Both the position numbers and the translations under genes were made by a program. A stretch of DNA of 64,000 bases from Asticcacaulis solisilvae (GTDB lineage Bacteria > Pseudomonadota > Alphaproteobacteria > Caulobacterales > Caulobacteraceae). The stretch spans positions 52,201-116,200 of the forward strand of contig NZ_JAGGMI010000013.1 in the NCBI RefSeq assembly GCF_017875235.1. The letters run 5' to 3'. Positions within the stretch are counted from its first letter, which is position 1. Each line of letters opens with the position of its first letter. The notes under the pieces were generated by a model. The model had not been told where the DNA came from, did no database searches, and worked only from the letters and a program-made list of their open reading frames with translations. Below, in pieces: positions 34,296 to 41,970 of the stretch.

Positions 34296-35543
34296 ATGCC
34301 AGAAATGTCCGCTGAAGCGTCCAAAACCGTCCTGTTCGTCGATGACGACGTCGATGTCCGCAAGACCGCCGAATTGCTTTTGAGATCGGCCGGCTACCGC
34401 TATAGCGGCGCCGCTGATCCCGGCGAGGCCATGAGCCAACTCGCCTCGGAGCCCTTTGACGTCATCCTGCTCGACCTGAACTTTTCGCGTGCCCAGACCT
34501 CGGGCGAGGAAGGGCTGGGCCTGTTGCGCGACATCCTCAGGCACGATCCGCACGCCATCGTCATCGTGGTGACCGGCCACAGCGGGCTCAACATCGCCGT
34601 CGAGGCGCTCCGGACCGGCGCGCGCGACTTCATCATGAAGCCGTGGAACAATGGGCGCCTGCTGGAAGCGGTGGACAAGGCGGCCGCCGAGCGGAAGCTG
34701 ATCGAGGTGTCCGACAGCGATCCGGCGCTGCTTGTCGGGCGGTCCGAAGCCTTGCAGCGCATCAAGGCGATGATCGACCGCTGCGCTGCGCTTCATGTGC
34801 CGGTGCTGCTGCGTGGTGAGCCCGGCACAGGCAAGACCCTGGTCGCCAATATCCTCCACCGCCAGTCGGGTCGCGCCACGCTGATCCAGACCGACGCGGC
34901 CGCGCTGACCTTCGATCACCTGACCGCCCAGCCCAACACGACCCTGTTGATCGACAATATCGAGCGCATCCCCGTTGCCATGGGGGCGGCGCTGCAGGCC
35001 TGGCTCATGCGCGCGCCGCGCCACAACAGCCGGCTGCTGTCTACAACGGCGCATCCCCACCGCGATCTCGGCCTTGACCGGGGGCTGACTTACGCCTTAA
35101 ATACCATCGATATCGAGATCCCGCCGTTGCGCGAACGGACGAAGGACATCCTGGACCTTGCGGAGCATTTCCTGCGGGTCACGTGCCGGCAGCACGGCCT
35201 GACCGCCAGGACCCTGGCGCCGAAAGCTCAGGTACACCTCAATGCTCATGCCTGGGTGGACAATGTCCATGCCCTGCGCAATGTGATCGAGCGCGCGGCC
35301 ATCCTGAGCGACGATGCGGTCATTGGTCCGCATGACCTGGTTCTGGCCCCGGAGGAAACGGTTCCCCGAAAAGCAGGTGGCAAGTCCTCCGACCAAACCA
35401 CCGCCGCCCGACTGTCCGACGCGGAAAAGGTGATGATCGAGGAAGCCCTGCAACGCAGCAACTTCAACGTATCGGCGGCGGCGGCGGAACTGGGGCTGAC
35501 GCGGCCGGCCCTCTACAGGCGAATGGCGAAATATGGTCTCTAA
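34296..35543 (+). CDS. NtrC-like response regulator with degenerate AAA+ domain
   Basis: About 415 aa; ATG codons at 34278, 34296 and 34305 are all possible and none has a strong ribosome site. Receiver domain: acidic VDDDVDV, phospho-acceptor Asp60 in ILLDLNFSRAQTSGEEG (numbered from 34296), VTGHSG and FIMKPW. The AAA+ domain has Walker A GEPGTGKT, but the stretch that should hold the sigma-54 contact loop GAFTGA is missing, and Walker B reads LLIDNIE with Asn in place of the catalytic Glu. A Fis-type HTH ends the protein (FNVSAAAAELGLTRPALYRRM). It overlaps the histidine kinase gene by 11 bp. Likely an activator that no longer works with sigma-54. Confidence 0.88.
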   Translation: MPEMSAEASKTVLFVDDDVDVRKTAELLLRSAGYRYSGAADPGEAMSQLASEPFDVILLDLNFSRAQTSGEEGLGLLRDILRHDPHAIVIVVTGHSGLNIAVEALRTGARDFIMKPWNNGRLLEAVDKAAAERKLIEVSDSDPALLVGRSEALQRIKAMIDRCAALHVPVLLRGEPGTGKTLVANILHRQSGRATLIQTDAAALTFDHLTAQPNTTLLIDNIERIPVAMGAALQAWLMRAPRHNSRLLSTTAHPHRDLGLDRGLTYALNTIDIEIPPLRERTKDILDLAEHFLRVTCRQHGLTARTLAPKAQVHLNAHAWVDNVHALRNVIERAAILSDDAVIGPHDLVLAPEETVPRKAGGKSSDQTTAARLSDAEKVMIEEALQRSNFNVSAAAAELGLTRPALYRRMAKYGL

Positions 35544-36711
35544 CTCGCGCCCCTTCCACATCCTGGCGATAGGATTGCTGGTCGCCGCGGCGGTCTTTAC
35601 CTACGATTCCGCGCTGCGCGACCTGTGGGCGGGGGTTGGCGTGGGCCTTGTCGCCTGTGTGATCCTGGCGGGGACCGTGTGGGTCAGCCATGGCGCGCGC
35701 GTGGTGCGGGCAGGAGAGGCTGGGACCGCGCGCGACGCGCGCGACGAAGACCTGCGCGTCATCCTCGATCAGCTGCCCGTGCCCCTGGTCCGCCACGTCG
35801 ATGGCCAGCGGCCCGAGGCGCTGAACCGCGCCGCCCGCGCCCTGTTCCAGACCGACGATGTCATCCTGGCCGAGATGCCTGAACTGGTGCGGGCCCTGTC
35901 CGAGGCGGCGTCGGGCAGGCAGATCGTGCTGCCGGTGCTGGGCGGGCAATACGCCGTCAGTGTAAGCGAAGTGGCGTCAGACAGTGGCCACGCCCGGCTG
36001 GCGGCGCTGATGGACGTGCAGACCGAAATGCACAAGGCCGAGGCCGCCGCCATGCGCGACACGCTCCAGGTCCTGAGCCACGAGATCATGAACTCGCTGA
36101 CGCCTGTCGCCTCGCTGGCCGAGGTTGCCGGCGCCTTTCTCGATAAATCCCCGGCCGACGTCGCTTCGGCCAGCGAGGCGCTCTCGACCCTGTCGCGGCG
36201 CGCCGGCAGCCTGACGCGCTTCATCGAGGCCTATCGGTCGGTCGCGCGCCTGCCCGATCCGGTGCTGCAGCCAGTCGAGCCGGCGCGGCTGGTGCGCGAC
36301 GTGGCGAACCTGTTCCAGCGCACGCCCGGCCATGGCGCCATCGAATGGGCGATCGAGGCCGGCGATGCGTTGCCCAGCCTGAATCTCGATGAGCCGCAGA
36401 TCAGCCAGGCCCTGATCAATGTCATCACCAATGCCATTGAGGCGACGGACGGCCTGGACGGTCTGCGCCGGATCCGAATCGTGGCGAATGAGACCCAGCA
36501 CAACGTTGTCATCACCGTCTCGGACAACGGCCCGGGCGTTCCCGACAGCATTCGGTCGAATCTGTTCACGGCCTTTGCCACCACAAAGCCCCAAGGCACG
36601 GGTACGGGGCTCAACCTGGCGCGTCAGATCGCGTTGGCCCACGGCGGCAACCTTCAGTTGGCCGGTTCGGACCCTACGACCTTCGCTTTCAACTTTCCGG
36701 TGAGGGGCTGA
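35533..36711 (+). CDS. Membrane histidine kinase
   Basis: 392 aa. Two membrane helices (about 8-22 and 32-50) with almost no periplasmic part, so the signal is likely sensed in the membrane or through the ABC partner. A PAS-like region follows (about 75-165). H box LSHEIMNSLTPVASL with His183. N box LINVITNAIEAT, G1 VSDNGPGVP and G2 GTGTGLNLARQIA form the ATPase part. The HEIMNSLTP form is typical of kinases that partner NtrC-like regulators next to FtsX-type transporters. The next gene starts 2 bp after its stop. Confidence 0.92.
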   Translation: MVSNSRPFHILAIGLLVAAAVFTYDSALRDLWAGVGVGLVACVILAGTVWVSHGARVVRAGEAGTARDARDEDLRVILDQLPVPLVRHVDGQRPEALNRAARALFQTDDVILAEMPELVRALSEAASGRQIVLPVLGGQYAVSVSEVASDSGHARLAALMDVQTEMHKAEAAAMRDTLQVLSHEIMNSLTPVASLAEVAGAFLDKSPADVASASEALSTLSRRAGSLTRFIEAYRSVARLPDPVLQPVEPARLVRDVANLFQRTPGHGAIEWAIEAGDALPSLNLDEPQISQALINVITNAIEATDGLDGLRRIRIVANETQHNVVITVSDNGPGVPDSIRSNLFTAFATTKPQGTGTGLNLARQIALAHGGNLQLAGSDPTTFAFNFPVRG

Positions 36712-36713
36712 CC

Positions 36714-37400
36714 ATGCCGCTCATCCGTCTGGACGACGTCCACCTGAACTATACCGACACCGAACGCACCGTGCCGGCATTGCGCGGCATTACGCTCGAT
36801 ATCGATGCCGGTGAATTCGTCGCCGTCGTCGGACCATCGGGCAGCGGCAAGTCGACCTTGCTCAACGTCATCGGCACGCTCGACCGCCCGACCCGCGGGC
36901 GCTACGCCTTCGAAGGCCACGACGTCTCGAAACTCTCAGACAATGCCCTGGCGCAGATGCGCGCGGCACGGATCGGCTTTGTCTTCCAGAACTTTAACCT
37001 GATCGACCACCTCACCGTCTATGAGAACATCAAGCTTGGCCTGCGCTATCGCCGCGACCACCTGACCGGCCAACGCGACCTGGTCGACGCCGCCATGGAC
37101 CGGGTGGGCATGGGCCACCGGGCCGATCATCTGCCGCGCCAGCTGTCGGGCGGCCAGCAGCAGCGCTGCGCCATCGCGCGCGCCATTGTCGGCAATCCGT
37201 CCGTCCTGCTCGCCGACGAGCCGACCGGCAATCTCGATTCGCAGAACGCCCAGCAGATCCTGGGCATCCTCAACGAGCTGAACGCCAGGGGCACGACGGT
37301 TGTCATCGTCACCCACGCCCCCAGCCAGGCGGACCAGGCATCACGCATCGTGGAGCTGCACGACGGTCGCGTCCACATCAGTTCCCGGCGGTTGTCGTGA
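36714..37400 (+). CDS. ABC transporter ATP-binding protein (MacB/LolD type)
   Basis: 228 aa. Walker A GPSGSGKS, Q-loop FVFQNFNLIDHLTV, signature LSGGQQQRCAIARAI, Walker B VLLADEPTGNLD and switch His in VIVTHAPSQ. This is the short, stand-alone ATPase of the MacB/LolCDE/FtsE family, which moves lipoproteins, peptides or antibiotics by mechanotransmission rather than through a classical channel. It overlaps the permease start by 4 bp. It is encoded in one operon with a response regulator and kinase, so transport and sensing are probably linked. Confidence 0.94.
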   Translation: MPLIRLDDVHLNYTDTERTVPALRGITLDIDAGEFVAVVGPSGSGKSTLLNVIGTLDRPTRGRYAFEGHDVSKLSDNALAQMRAARIGFVFQNFNLIDHLTVYENIKLGLRYRRDHLTGQRDLVDAAMDRVGMGHRADHLPRQLSGGQQQRCAIARAIVGNPSVLLADEPTGNLDSQNAQQILGILNELNARGTTVVIVTHAPSQADQASRIVELHDGRVHISSRRLS

Positions 37401-39793
37401 AGCTTGAGTTGTCCGAAATCGCCCGCAGCTATAGCGTCATCTGGCGCATCATCGGCGCGCGCTGGCTTGTCTACCTGTTGATGGTGGCGGGCCTGACGCT
37501 CGCCTATTGCGCGGCGATCGTCATCGGCCTCTATGTTCGTGACGAGCTGAGCTATGACCGCTTCATGCCCGGTTCGGATCGCGTCTATCTGATCTCCGCG
37601 AGCTACGGTCCGTCCGGCCAGCCGCTGGTGTGGAGCGACCGTACGCCCGCCGGCGTGGCGCGGTGGATGCGGAGCGACATGCCCGAGGTTGATCAGGTGG
37701 CGCGTTTCGACACGGTCGAATGGCCGATGCGCACCGCCCGCCGCCACGCCAAGGAGCGCTTCTACTGGGCCGACGCCAACCTGTTCCGCGTCCTCAAACT
37801 GCCGGTGCTGGAAGGCGATCCCGATACGGCGCTTGAAAAACCCGGCAGTGTGGTGATGACGCGGCGCATGGCCATCGCCTATTTCGGCCGCGCCGATGCC
37901 TTGGGCCAGACCGTCACAACCCAGTACGGCCACCGAATGACCCTGACGGCGGTGCTGAAGGACTTTCCCGCCAACACCCATCTCGACCGCGAGATATTCG
38001 GGGCGGGCAGCAGCGTCTATTCCAAGCTCTATAATTATGACGGCAACGGCGACTTTCTCTGGCCGAACAGCTATACCTATGTGACGTTCAAGCCGGGCGC
38101 GAAGCCCGGAATTCTGGCGGCCAGGCTGGCCGAGATTGCGCGTAAGCGCTGGCAGGGGCCCAACAACCTGCCGGACGGTTTTGCGCTCGTCCCGCTCAGC
38201 CGCCTGCATTTCCAGCCCCACGGCGACGGCGAACTGAAGCCACGCGGTCACCTCGACTCAGTATTCGCCCTGATCGTCGTGGCGGCGGCCATTGTGACCC
38301 TGGCCTGCATCAATTTCGCCGGGCTTATCCTGGCCGAGCGCAACGAACGCACCGCCGAACACCGGCTGCACAGCGCACTCGGCGCGCGCCGTATCGACCT
38401 GATTGGCCAGGTGCTGCGCGAAGCCCTGGTCGTCCATGTCATCAGCGCGGGCCTGGGCCTTGCGGCCGTCGAGCGTCTGCTGCCCACGCTCAACGCCGCG
38501 CTCGACATCCGGCTCGACCTGTGGACTTCGCCGCTCGGTCTTTTGCTGTCGATTTCTGCCGCTGTCATCGCTCTGGCGCTGTTGAGCGGTCTGGCGCCAG
38601 CCGTGTTGATTTCCCGCCCGCAACACGGCGGTTTGGATCACCGCAACGATATCGCCTCGATGCGCTGGCGCGGCTGGGTGGTGGCGCAACTGGCGCTGGT
38701 CATCGTGCTGCTGACGGCGTCGCATACGGTGTCGCGGCAATGGAGCTATGCGACGCAAGGGGCCCTCGGGTTCGACGGCGACAACGTGCTGATGGTGCGC
38801 TTCAGCGATACGCCGGCGATCAATGCGAAATTCATGGCGCAGGTGCGCGCGTTGCCAGGAGTCGTGGCGGCGGCGGAATCCTTCGGCGCGCCGACCAATG
38901 ACTTCGTCCGGCCAGGTTGGACCCTGCGTGCCGGCCGGCCGCTGGTCTCGCTGACGCGCAACTCGACCCATCCCGACTTTTTGCGCGTCTACGACATTCC
39001 GATCCTGGCCGGGCACAATCTGGCCGGCACCTTCCTGTTTCCGGAAACGCCGCGCGAAGTCCTGATCAATGAGGCCGCCGTCACCGCCCTCGGTTTCAGG
39101 TCGCCCGAAGCGGCGCTCGGCCACGATGTCGAATACGAAACCGACCGGACCTTGATGCGCTCACGCATTGTCGGCGTCATTCCGAACGTCCGCGTGGCGA
39201 CGATCTATGAGCCTATGCAGCCGATGATCTTCGACAACTTTTCCAAGTACTTCACCCAGGTCAATATTCGTTTGTCAACACATGACCGCGAGGCGACGAT
39301 CGCGCGGATCGATGCACTGTGGCGGCAGGTCTCGGAAGGCAGCGTCCCCGTCGAACGCCGCTTTTTCCGGGACTATCTCATGCAGCAATACCATGACCTG
39401 CATCAGCAGATGGTCGTCTTCTACGCCGTTTCCGCCGTTGCCATCATGTTGTCGTCGCTGGGGCTGACCGGGCTGTCGATCTTCCTGACCCGCCATCAGG
39501 TCCGCGAACTGGCCATCCGCAAGGCGCTGGGCGCGACCTTTTCCGACCTGTTCTTTCAGCGTTTCATGCCCTTCCTGTGGCCCTTCCTCCTGACCAATCT
39601 GGTTGCCTGGCCGGTGGCGTGGCTGTGTCTGCAGGGTTGGCTCAAGTCTTTCGCCGAGCACGTGGCCCTGTCGCCGTGGTCCTTCCTGGGCGCAGGCGTG
39701 GTGGCGGTCGGTGTGTCGCTGGCAACCATCGCCTTGCAATCGGCGGCGACGGCGCGGGACTTTTCCGTGTCGTCGTCGCTGCGGCATCACTAG
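37397..39793 (+). CDS. ABC transporter permease, double FtsX/MacB type
   Basis: 798 aa, GTG start overlapping the ATPase stop. Layout: TM1 (about 23-45), a MacB-type periplasmic domain, three TMs (about 290-400), another TM near 425-445, a second periplasmic domain, and three TMs at the C-terminus with ALGATFSDLFFQRFMP. The phrase VIGLYVRDELSYDRFMPGSDRVYLI after TM1 is the hallmark of the ~790-aa permeases common in Bacteroidota. It is likely to act on lipids, lipoproteins or peptides at the periplasmic side. The substrate is unknown; local regulation by the upstream two-component pair is expected. Confidence 0.92.
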   Translation: MKLELSEIARSYSVIWRIIGARWLVYLLMVAGLTLAYCAAIVIGLYVRDELSYDRFMPGSDRVYLISASYGPSGQPLVWSDRTPAGVARWMRSDMPEVDQVARFDTVEWPMRTARRHAKERFYWADANLFRVLKLPVLEGDPDTALEKPGSVVMTRRMAIAYFGRADALGQTVTTQYGHRMTLTAVLKDFPANTHLDREIFGAGSSVYSKLYNYDGNGDFLWPNSYTYVTFKPGAKPGILAARLAEIARKRWQGPNNLPDGFALVPLSRLHFQPHGDGELKPRGHLDSVFALIVVAAAIVTLACINFAGLILAERNERTAEHRLHSALGARRIDLIGQVLREALVVHVISAGLGLAAVERLLPTLNAALDIRLDLWTSPLGLLLSISAAVIALALLSGLAPAVLISRPQHGGLDHRNDIASMRWRGWVVAQLALVIVLLTASHTVSRQWSYATQGALGFDGDNVLMVRFSDTPAINAKFMAQVRALPGVVAAAESFGAPTNDFVRPGWTLRAGRPLVSLTRNSTHPDFLRVYDIPILAGHNLAGTFLFPETPREVLINEAAVTALGFRSPEAALGHDVEYETDRTLMRSRIVGVIPNVRVATIYEPMQPMIFDNFSKYFTQVNIRLSTHDREATIARIDALWRQVSEGSVPVERRFFRDYLMQQYHDLHQQMVVFYAVSAVAIMLSSLGLTGLSIFLTRHQVRELAIRKALGATFSDLFFQRFMPFLWPFLLTNLVAWPVAWLCLQGWLKSFAEHVALSPWSFLGAGVVAVGVSLATIALQSAATARDFSVSSSLRHH

Positions 39794-39802
39794 GTTCACC
39801 AG

Positions 39803-40254
39803 ATGTCCGTCGCGCCCAATCCGAAAGCCTCGGTGTCGCTGCGCCAGATCGGCCGCGAAGGCCAGCAGTGGTTATCGATAATGCTTTCCTGATGCCCGAG
39901 ACTTTACGCGAACTGGCCGCGCGCCTGCCGTTCACCCGGCCGGACAACACGCTCTATCCGGGACTGAACGCACCGGTTCCACTCGGCTATGGCCAGCAGC
40001 TGATCCAGGTCCTGCGGCGGCTTCGAATATGTCGATGGCAAACGCTATCCCATCTATGAACCGGCCATGCGCCGGGGCCTAGGTGAGGCGGAGCTCAATT
40101 ACGAGATGGTCGACAGCGTCGAGGCTGTCTTCAACCGGCTGATCCTCTACCGCACGACCTCCTGCACGCCGGCCTGCTGGGGCAATCGCGGCTGTCGTCC
40201 GATCCACGAACGGGACGCCTGACCCTGAATACGATCATTTCGCCGCGACCTTGA
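39803..40254 (+). pseudogene. Broken DUF6445-like gene
   Basis: Pieces of one protein appear in order but in different frames. ATG 39803 starts MSVAPNPKASVSLRQIGREG. After a frameshift near 39870 comes VVIDNAFLMPETLRELAARL through YPGLNAPVPLGYGQQL (to about 40018). Then, after an apparent internal deletion, FEYVDGKRYPIYEPAMRRG through VEAVFNRLILYRTT (to about 40160). After another frameshift comes LLHAGLLGQSRLSSDPRTGR and LTLNTII, stopping at 40254. The order and the final RLILYR..LHAG..SDPRTGRLTLNT match DUF6445 proteins, normally about 220-240 aa. About 70 codons are missing from the middle. Such genes often accompany TonB receptors and halogenases. Confidence 0.7.
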
Positions 40255-40354
40255 CCGTGCTGCGTTTCGACGGAAACGCAGCACGGTCAAGGTTCCTTGC
40301 TGGTCGCATGCTTGGCCGAAAAACCGGTTTCCACTTTTTCGGAGCATGCTCTAG
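40248..40354 (-). repeat. Composite two-hairpin intergenic repeat, copy c (strongest second hairpin)
   Basis: Read on the minus strand, the conserved-type hairpin (40306-40354) begins CTAGAGCATGCTCCGAAAAA and ends at GCATGC. A 12-nt spacer follows, then a perfect 21-bp inverted repeat (40248-40268 with 40273-40293, loop GACG). The first hairpin is the GCATGC-flanked variant of the AAAAGTG...GGTTTT core. The element lies at the 3' end of the pseudogene and ends about 20 bp before the sigma-factor promoter. Confidence 0.75.
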
Positions 40355-40374
40355 CAATAAAATTCAGGCCCCGT

Positions 40375-40400
40375 GTCCAATTCGGCGGGACAAAACGTCT
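40375..40400 (+). promoter_or_regulatory. ECF-type promoter P1 of the sigma factor gene
   Basis: GTCCAA (40375-40380), 15 nt, CGTCT (40396-40400). The same boxes at almost the same spacing precede both TonB receptors of this locus (41897 and 45122). Start of transcription would be near 40408, 25 bp before the sigma-factor ATG, suggesting autoregulation by the ECF sigma factor it precedes. Confidence 0.65.
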
Positions 40401-40432
40401 GTAGGGCAAGACCAGGGCCTGAGCGGACTTTA

Positions 40433-40909
40433 ATGAATGTATTGCGTAACATGCTTGATAAGGCGCGCCGGGCGATCGCCCGCAAAGGTGTGCTGGCTCA
40501 AGATGTCGATGACCTCGTCCAGGAGGCCTATCTCAAGGTACTGGAATATGAGCAGCGCGCGGTCGTCCAGTCGACCGAGGCGCTGCTGGTCTCTTCGGCC
40601 GTCAACCTGTTTTACGACAAGGTCCGCCGCCGCCGCTATTCGCCACTCGTCGAGGTCAGGACCGAGGTCACAGGCGTAGATAGCGCGCCACGCGCGGACG
40701 ACATCCTGCGCGACCAGGCGCGGTTGCGGCGCACGATCGAAGGGCTGGATCAACTGCCGGAAAAGACGCGGCGAATCCTCATCAGCCGCCGCCTGGACGG
40801 GAAGAGTTACAAGGAGATCGCCGAGGCCGAGGGCATGACGGTCTCCGCGGTGCATAAACAGGTTGTCCGTGCGACCCTGGACCTGAAGAAGTGGATAGAC
40901 GAATGGTGA
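40433..40909 (+). CDS. FecI-like ECF sigma factor
   Basis: 158 aa from ATG 40433; the longer ORF from 40373 would include the promoter and was rejected. Region 2 shows LAQDVDDLVQEAYLKVLEYE and the DNA-melting and -10 recognition stretch. Region 4 (about 105-155) shows LDQLPEKTRRILISRRLDGKSYKEIAEAEG and a recognition helix TVSAVHKQVVRATL. It pairs with the FecR gene that overlaps its end by 7 bp and with the STN-domain receptor after that, forming a surface-signalling unit. Confidence 0.93.
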   Translation: MNVLRNMLDKARRAIARKGVLAQDVDDLVQEAYLKVLEYEQRAVVQSTEALLVSSAVNLFYDKVRRRRYSPLVEVRTEVTGVDSAPRADDILRDQARLRRTIEGLDQLPEKTRRILISRRLDGKSYKEIAEAEGMTVSAVHKQVVRATLDLKKWIDEW

Positions 40910-41865
40910 CGCCTGGCACAAAAAGCCGCGCGCAGATCGAAGCCGAGGCGGCCAGCTGGCTGTGCCGGCTGGACAGCGAGGAGCGGTCGCCCAACACCGA
41001 GGCGGGGTTCGAGGCATGGCTGCGCGCCAGTCCGGCCCACGAAGAGGTCTTCCGCGAATATAGCGACGTCTGGCAGGTGATGCCGGGCGCCATGGCCGCG
41101 CGCCGTTCGCAAGGCCTGGTCCGGCCCGTGCCTGAAAAGACTGTGACGCCACGCCGGGCGCCCGCCTTCGCCGCCGCCGCGATGCTGGTTTTGGTCATTG
41201 CCGCCGGTGGCGTCTGGTGGGCCGGCCAGCCGCAGGTCTACGAGACGCGCGTCGGACATCAGGAGACCATGACGCTGGCGGACGGCTCGCGCGTGTCGCT
41301 GAACACCGACAGCAAGATCGCTGTAGCCTATTCCGGGAAGCAGCGCCGCATCGAACTGCTGCGCGGCGAGGTCCTGTTCGACGTCGCCCATAATCCGAAC
41401 CGGCCGTTTCTCGTCCTGGCCGATCAGGAGCAGGTGCGCGCGCTCGGCACCTCGTTCTCCGTCCGGCGGGAAACGGGACGCGTGTCCGTCGTGCTGTTGA
41501 AGGGCAGTGTCGAGCTCAGCAAGGCGACGGAGGACGGCTTTGAGCCACAGGTCGTCATGGCGGCGGGCGAACGCGCCACGGTCGATGGCGCCGGACGCGT
41601 CAGCCTCGACCGGCCGGTCGTGTCCGAAGTCACTGCCTGGCGCAAGGGCGAGGTGGTGTTCAACGAGGCGACCATCCTTGAGGCCGCCAACGAACTCAAC
41701 CGCTATAACGCGACGAAGATCGTCGTCACCGATCCGTCCGTGGCGCGCATCCGCGTTACCGGCGTTTTCGAGAGCAACGATCCGGGTGAGTTCGCCGCCG
41801 CCGTCGCCCAGCTCAACAAGGTCCGTGTCCGGCGGTCCAGCGAAAGCATCGAGCTTACACGGTAA
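40903..41865 (+). CDS. FecR family anti-sigma regulator
   Basis: 320 aa from ATG 40903. N-terminal cytoplasmic part AASWLCRLDSEERSPNTEAG and FEAWLRASPAHEEVFREY (DUF4880-type sigma-binding domain, about 12-55). One membrane helix (about 88-107). Periplasmic FecR domain with LADGSRVSLNTDSKIAVAYSG and RIELLRGEVLFDVAHNPNRPF. C-terminal STN-contacting part. It relays the receptor's loaded state to the sigma factor. Encoded in one operon with the sigma factor; the receptor follows 105 bp downstream behind its own ECF-type promoter. Confidence 0.93.
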   Translation: MVTPGTKSRAQIEAEAASWLCRLDSEERSPNTEAGFEAWLRASPAHEEVFREYSDVWQVMPGAMAARRSQGLVRPVPEKTVTPRRAPAFAAAAMLVLVIAAGGVWWAGQPQVYETRVGHQETMTLADGSRVSLNTDSKIAVAYSGKQRRIELLRGEVLFDVAHNPNRPFLVLADQEQVRALGTSFSVRRETGRVSVVLLKGSVELSKATEDGFEPQVVMAAGERATVDGAGRVSLDRPVVSEVTAWRKGEVVFNEATILEAANELNRYNATKIVVTDPSVARIRVTGVFESNDPGEFAAAVAQLNKVRVRRSSESIELTR

Positions 41866-41896
41866 GCTGACCGGGCAAAGAAAGTTTGCGCGGACT

Positions 41897-41923
41897 GTCC
41901 AATTTCGCCATCCTGTTCGTCTT
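41897..41923 (+). promoter_or_regulatory. ECF-type promoter P2 of the STN-domain TonB receptor
   Basis: GTCCAA (41897-41902), 15 nt, CGTCTT (41918-41923), followed by GCAAAAC. It lies 48 bp before the receptor start and matches P1 and P3. Confidence 0.65.
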
Positions 41924-41970
41924 GCAAAACTAGGCATAAAGCAGCCAGGTTCACTGGTGCAGGCAGGCAG

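Noticed and set aside
39577..40059. 160-codon plus-strand frame crossing the end of the ABC permease
   Set aside because: The first two thirds are out of frame with the permease; only the last part (DUF6445-like) is meaningful and belongs to the pseudogene.
40255..40360. Possible insertion-sequence remnant because of long inverted repeats
   Set aside because: No transposase fragment or target duplication is visible, and the layout matches the four other composite repeats.
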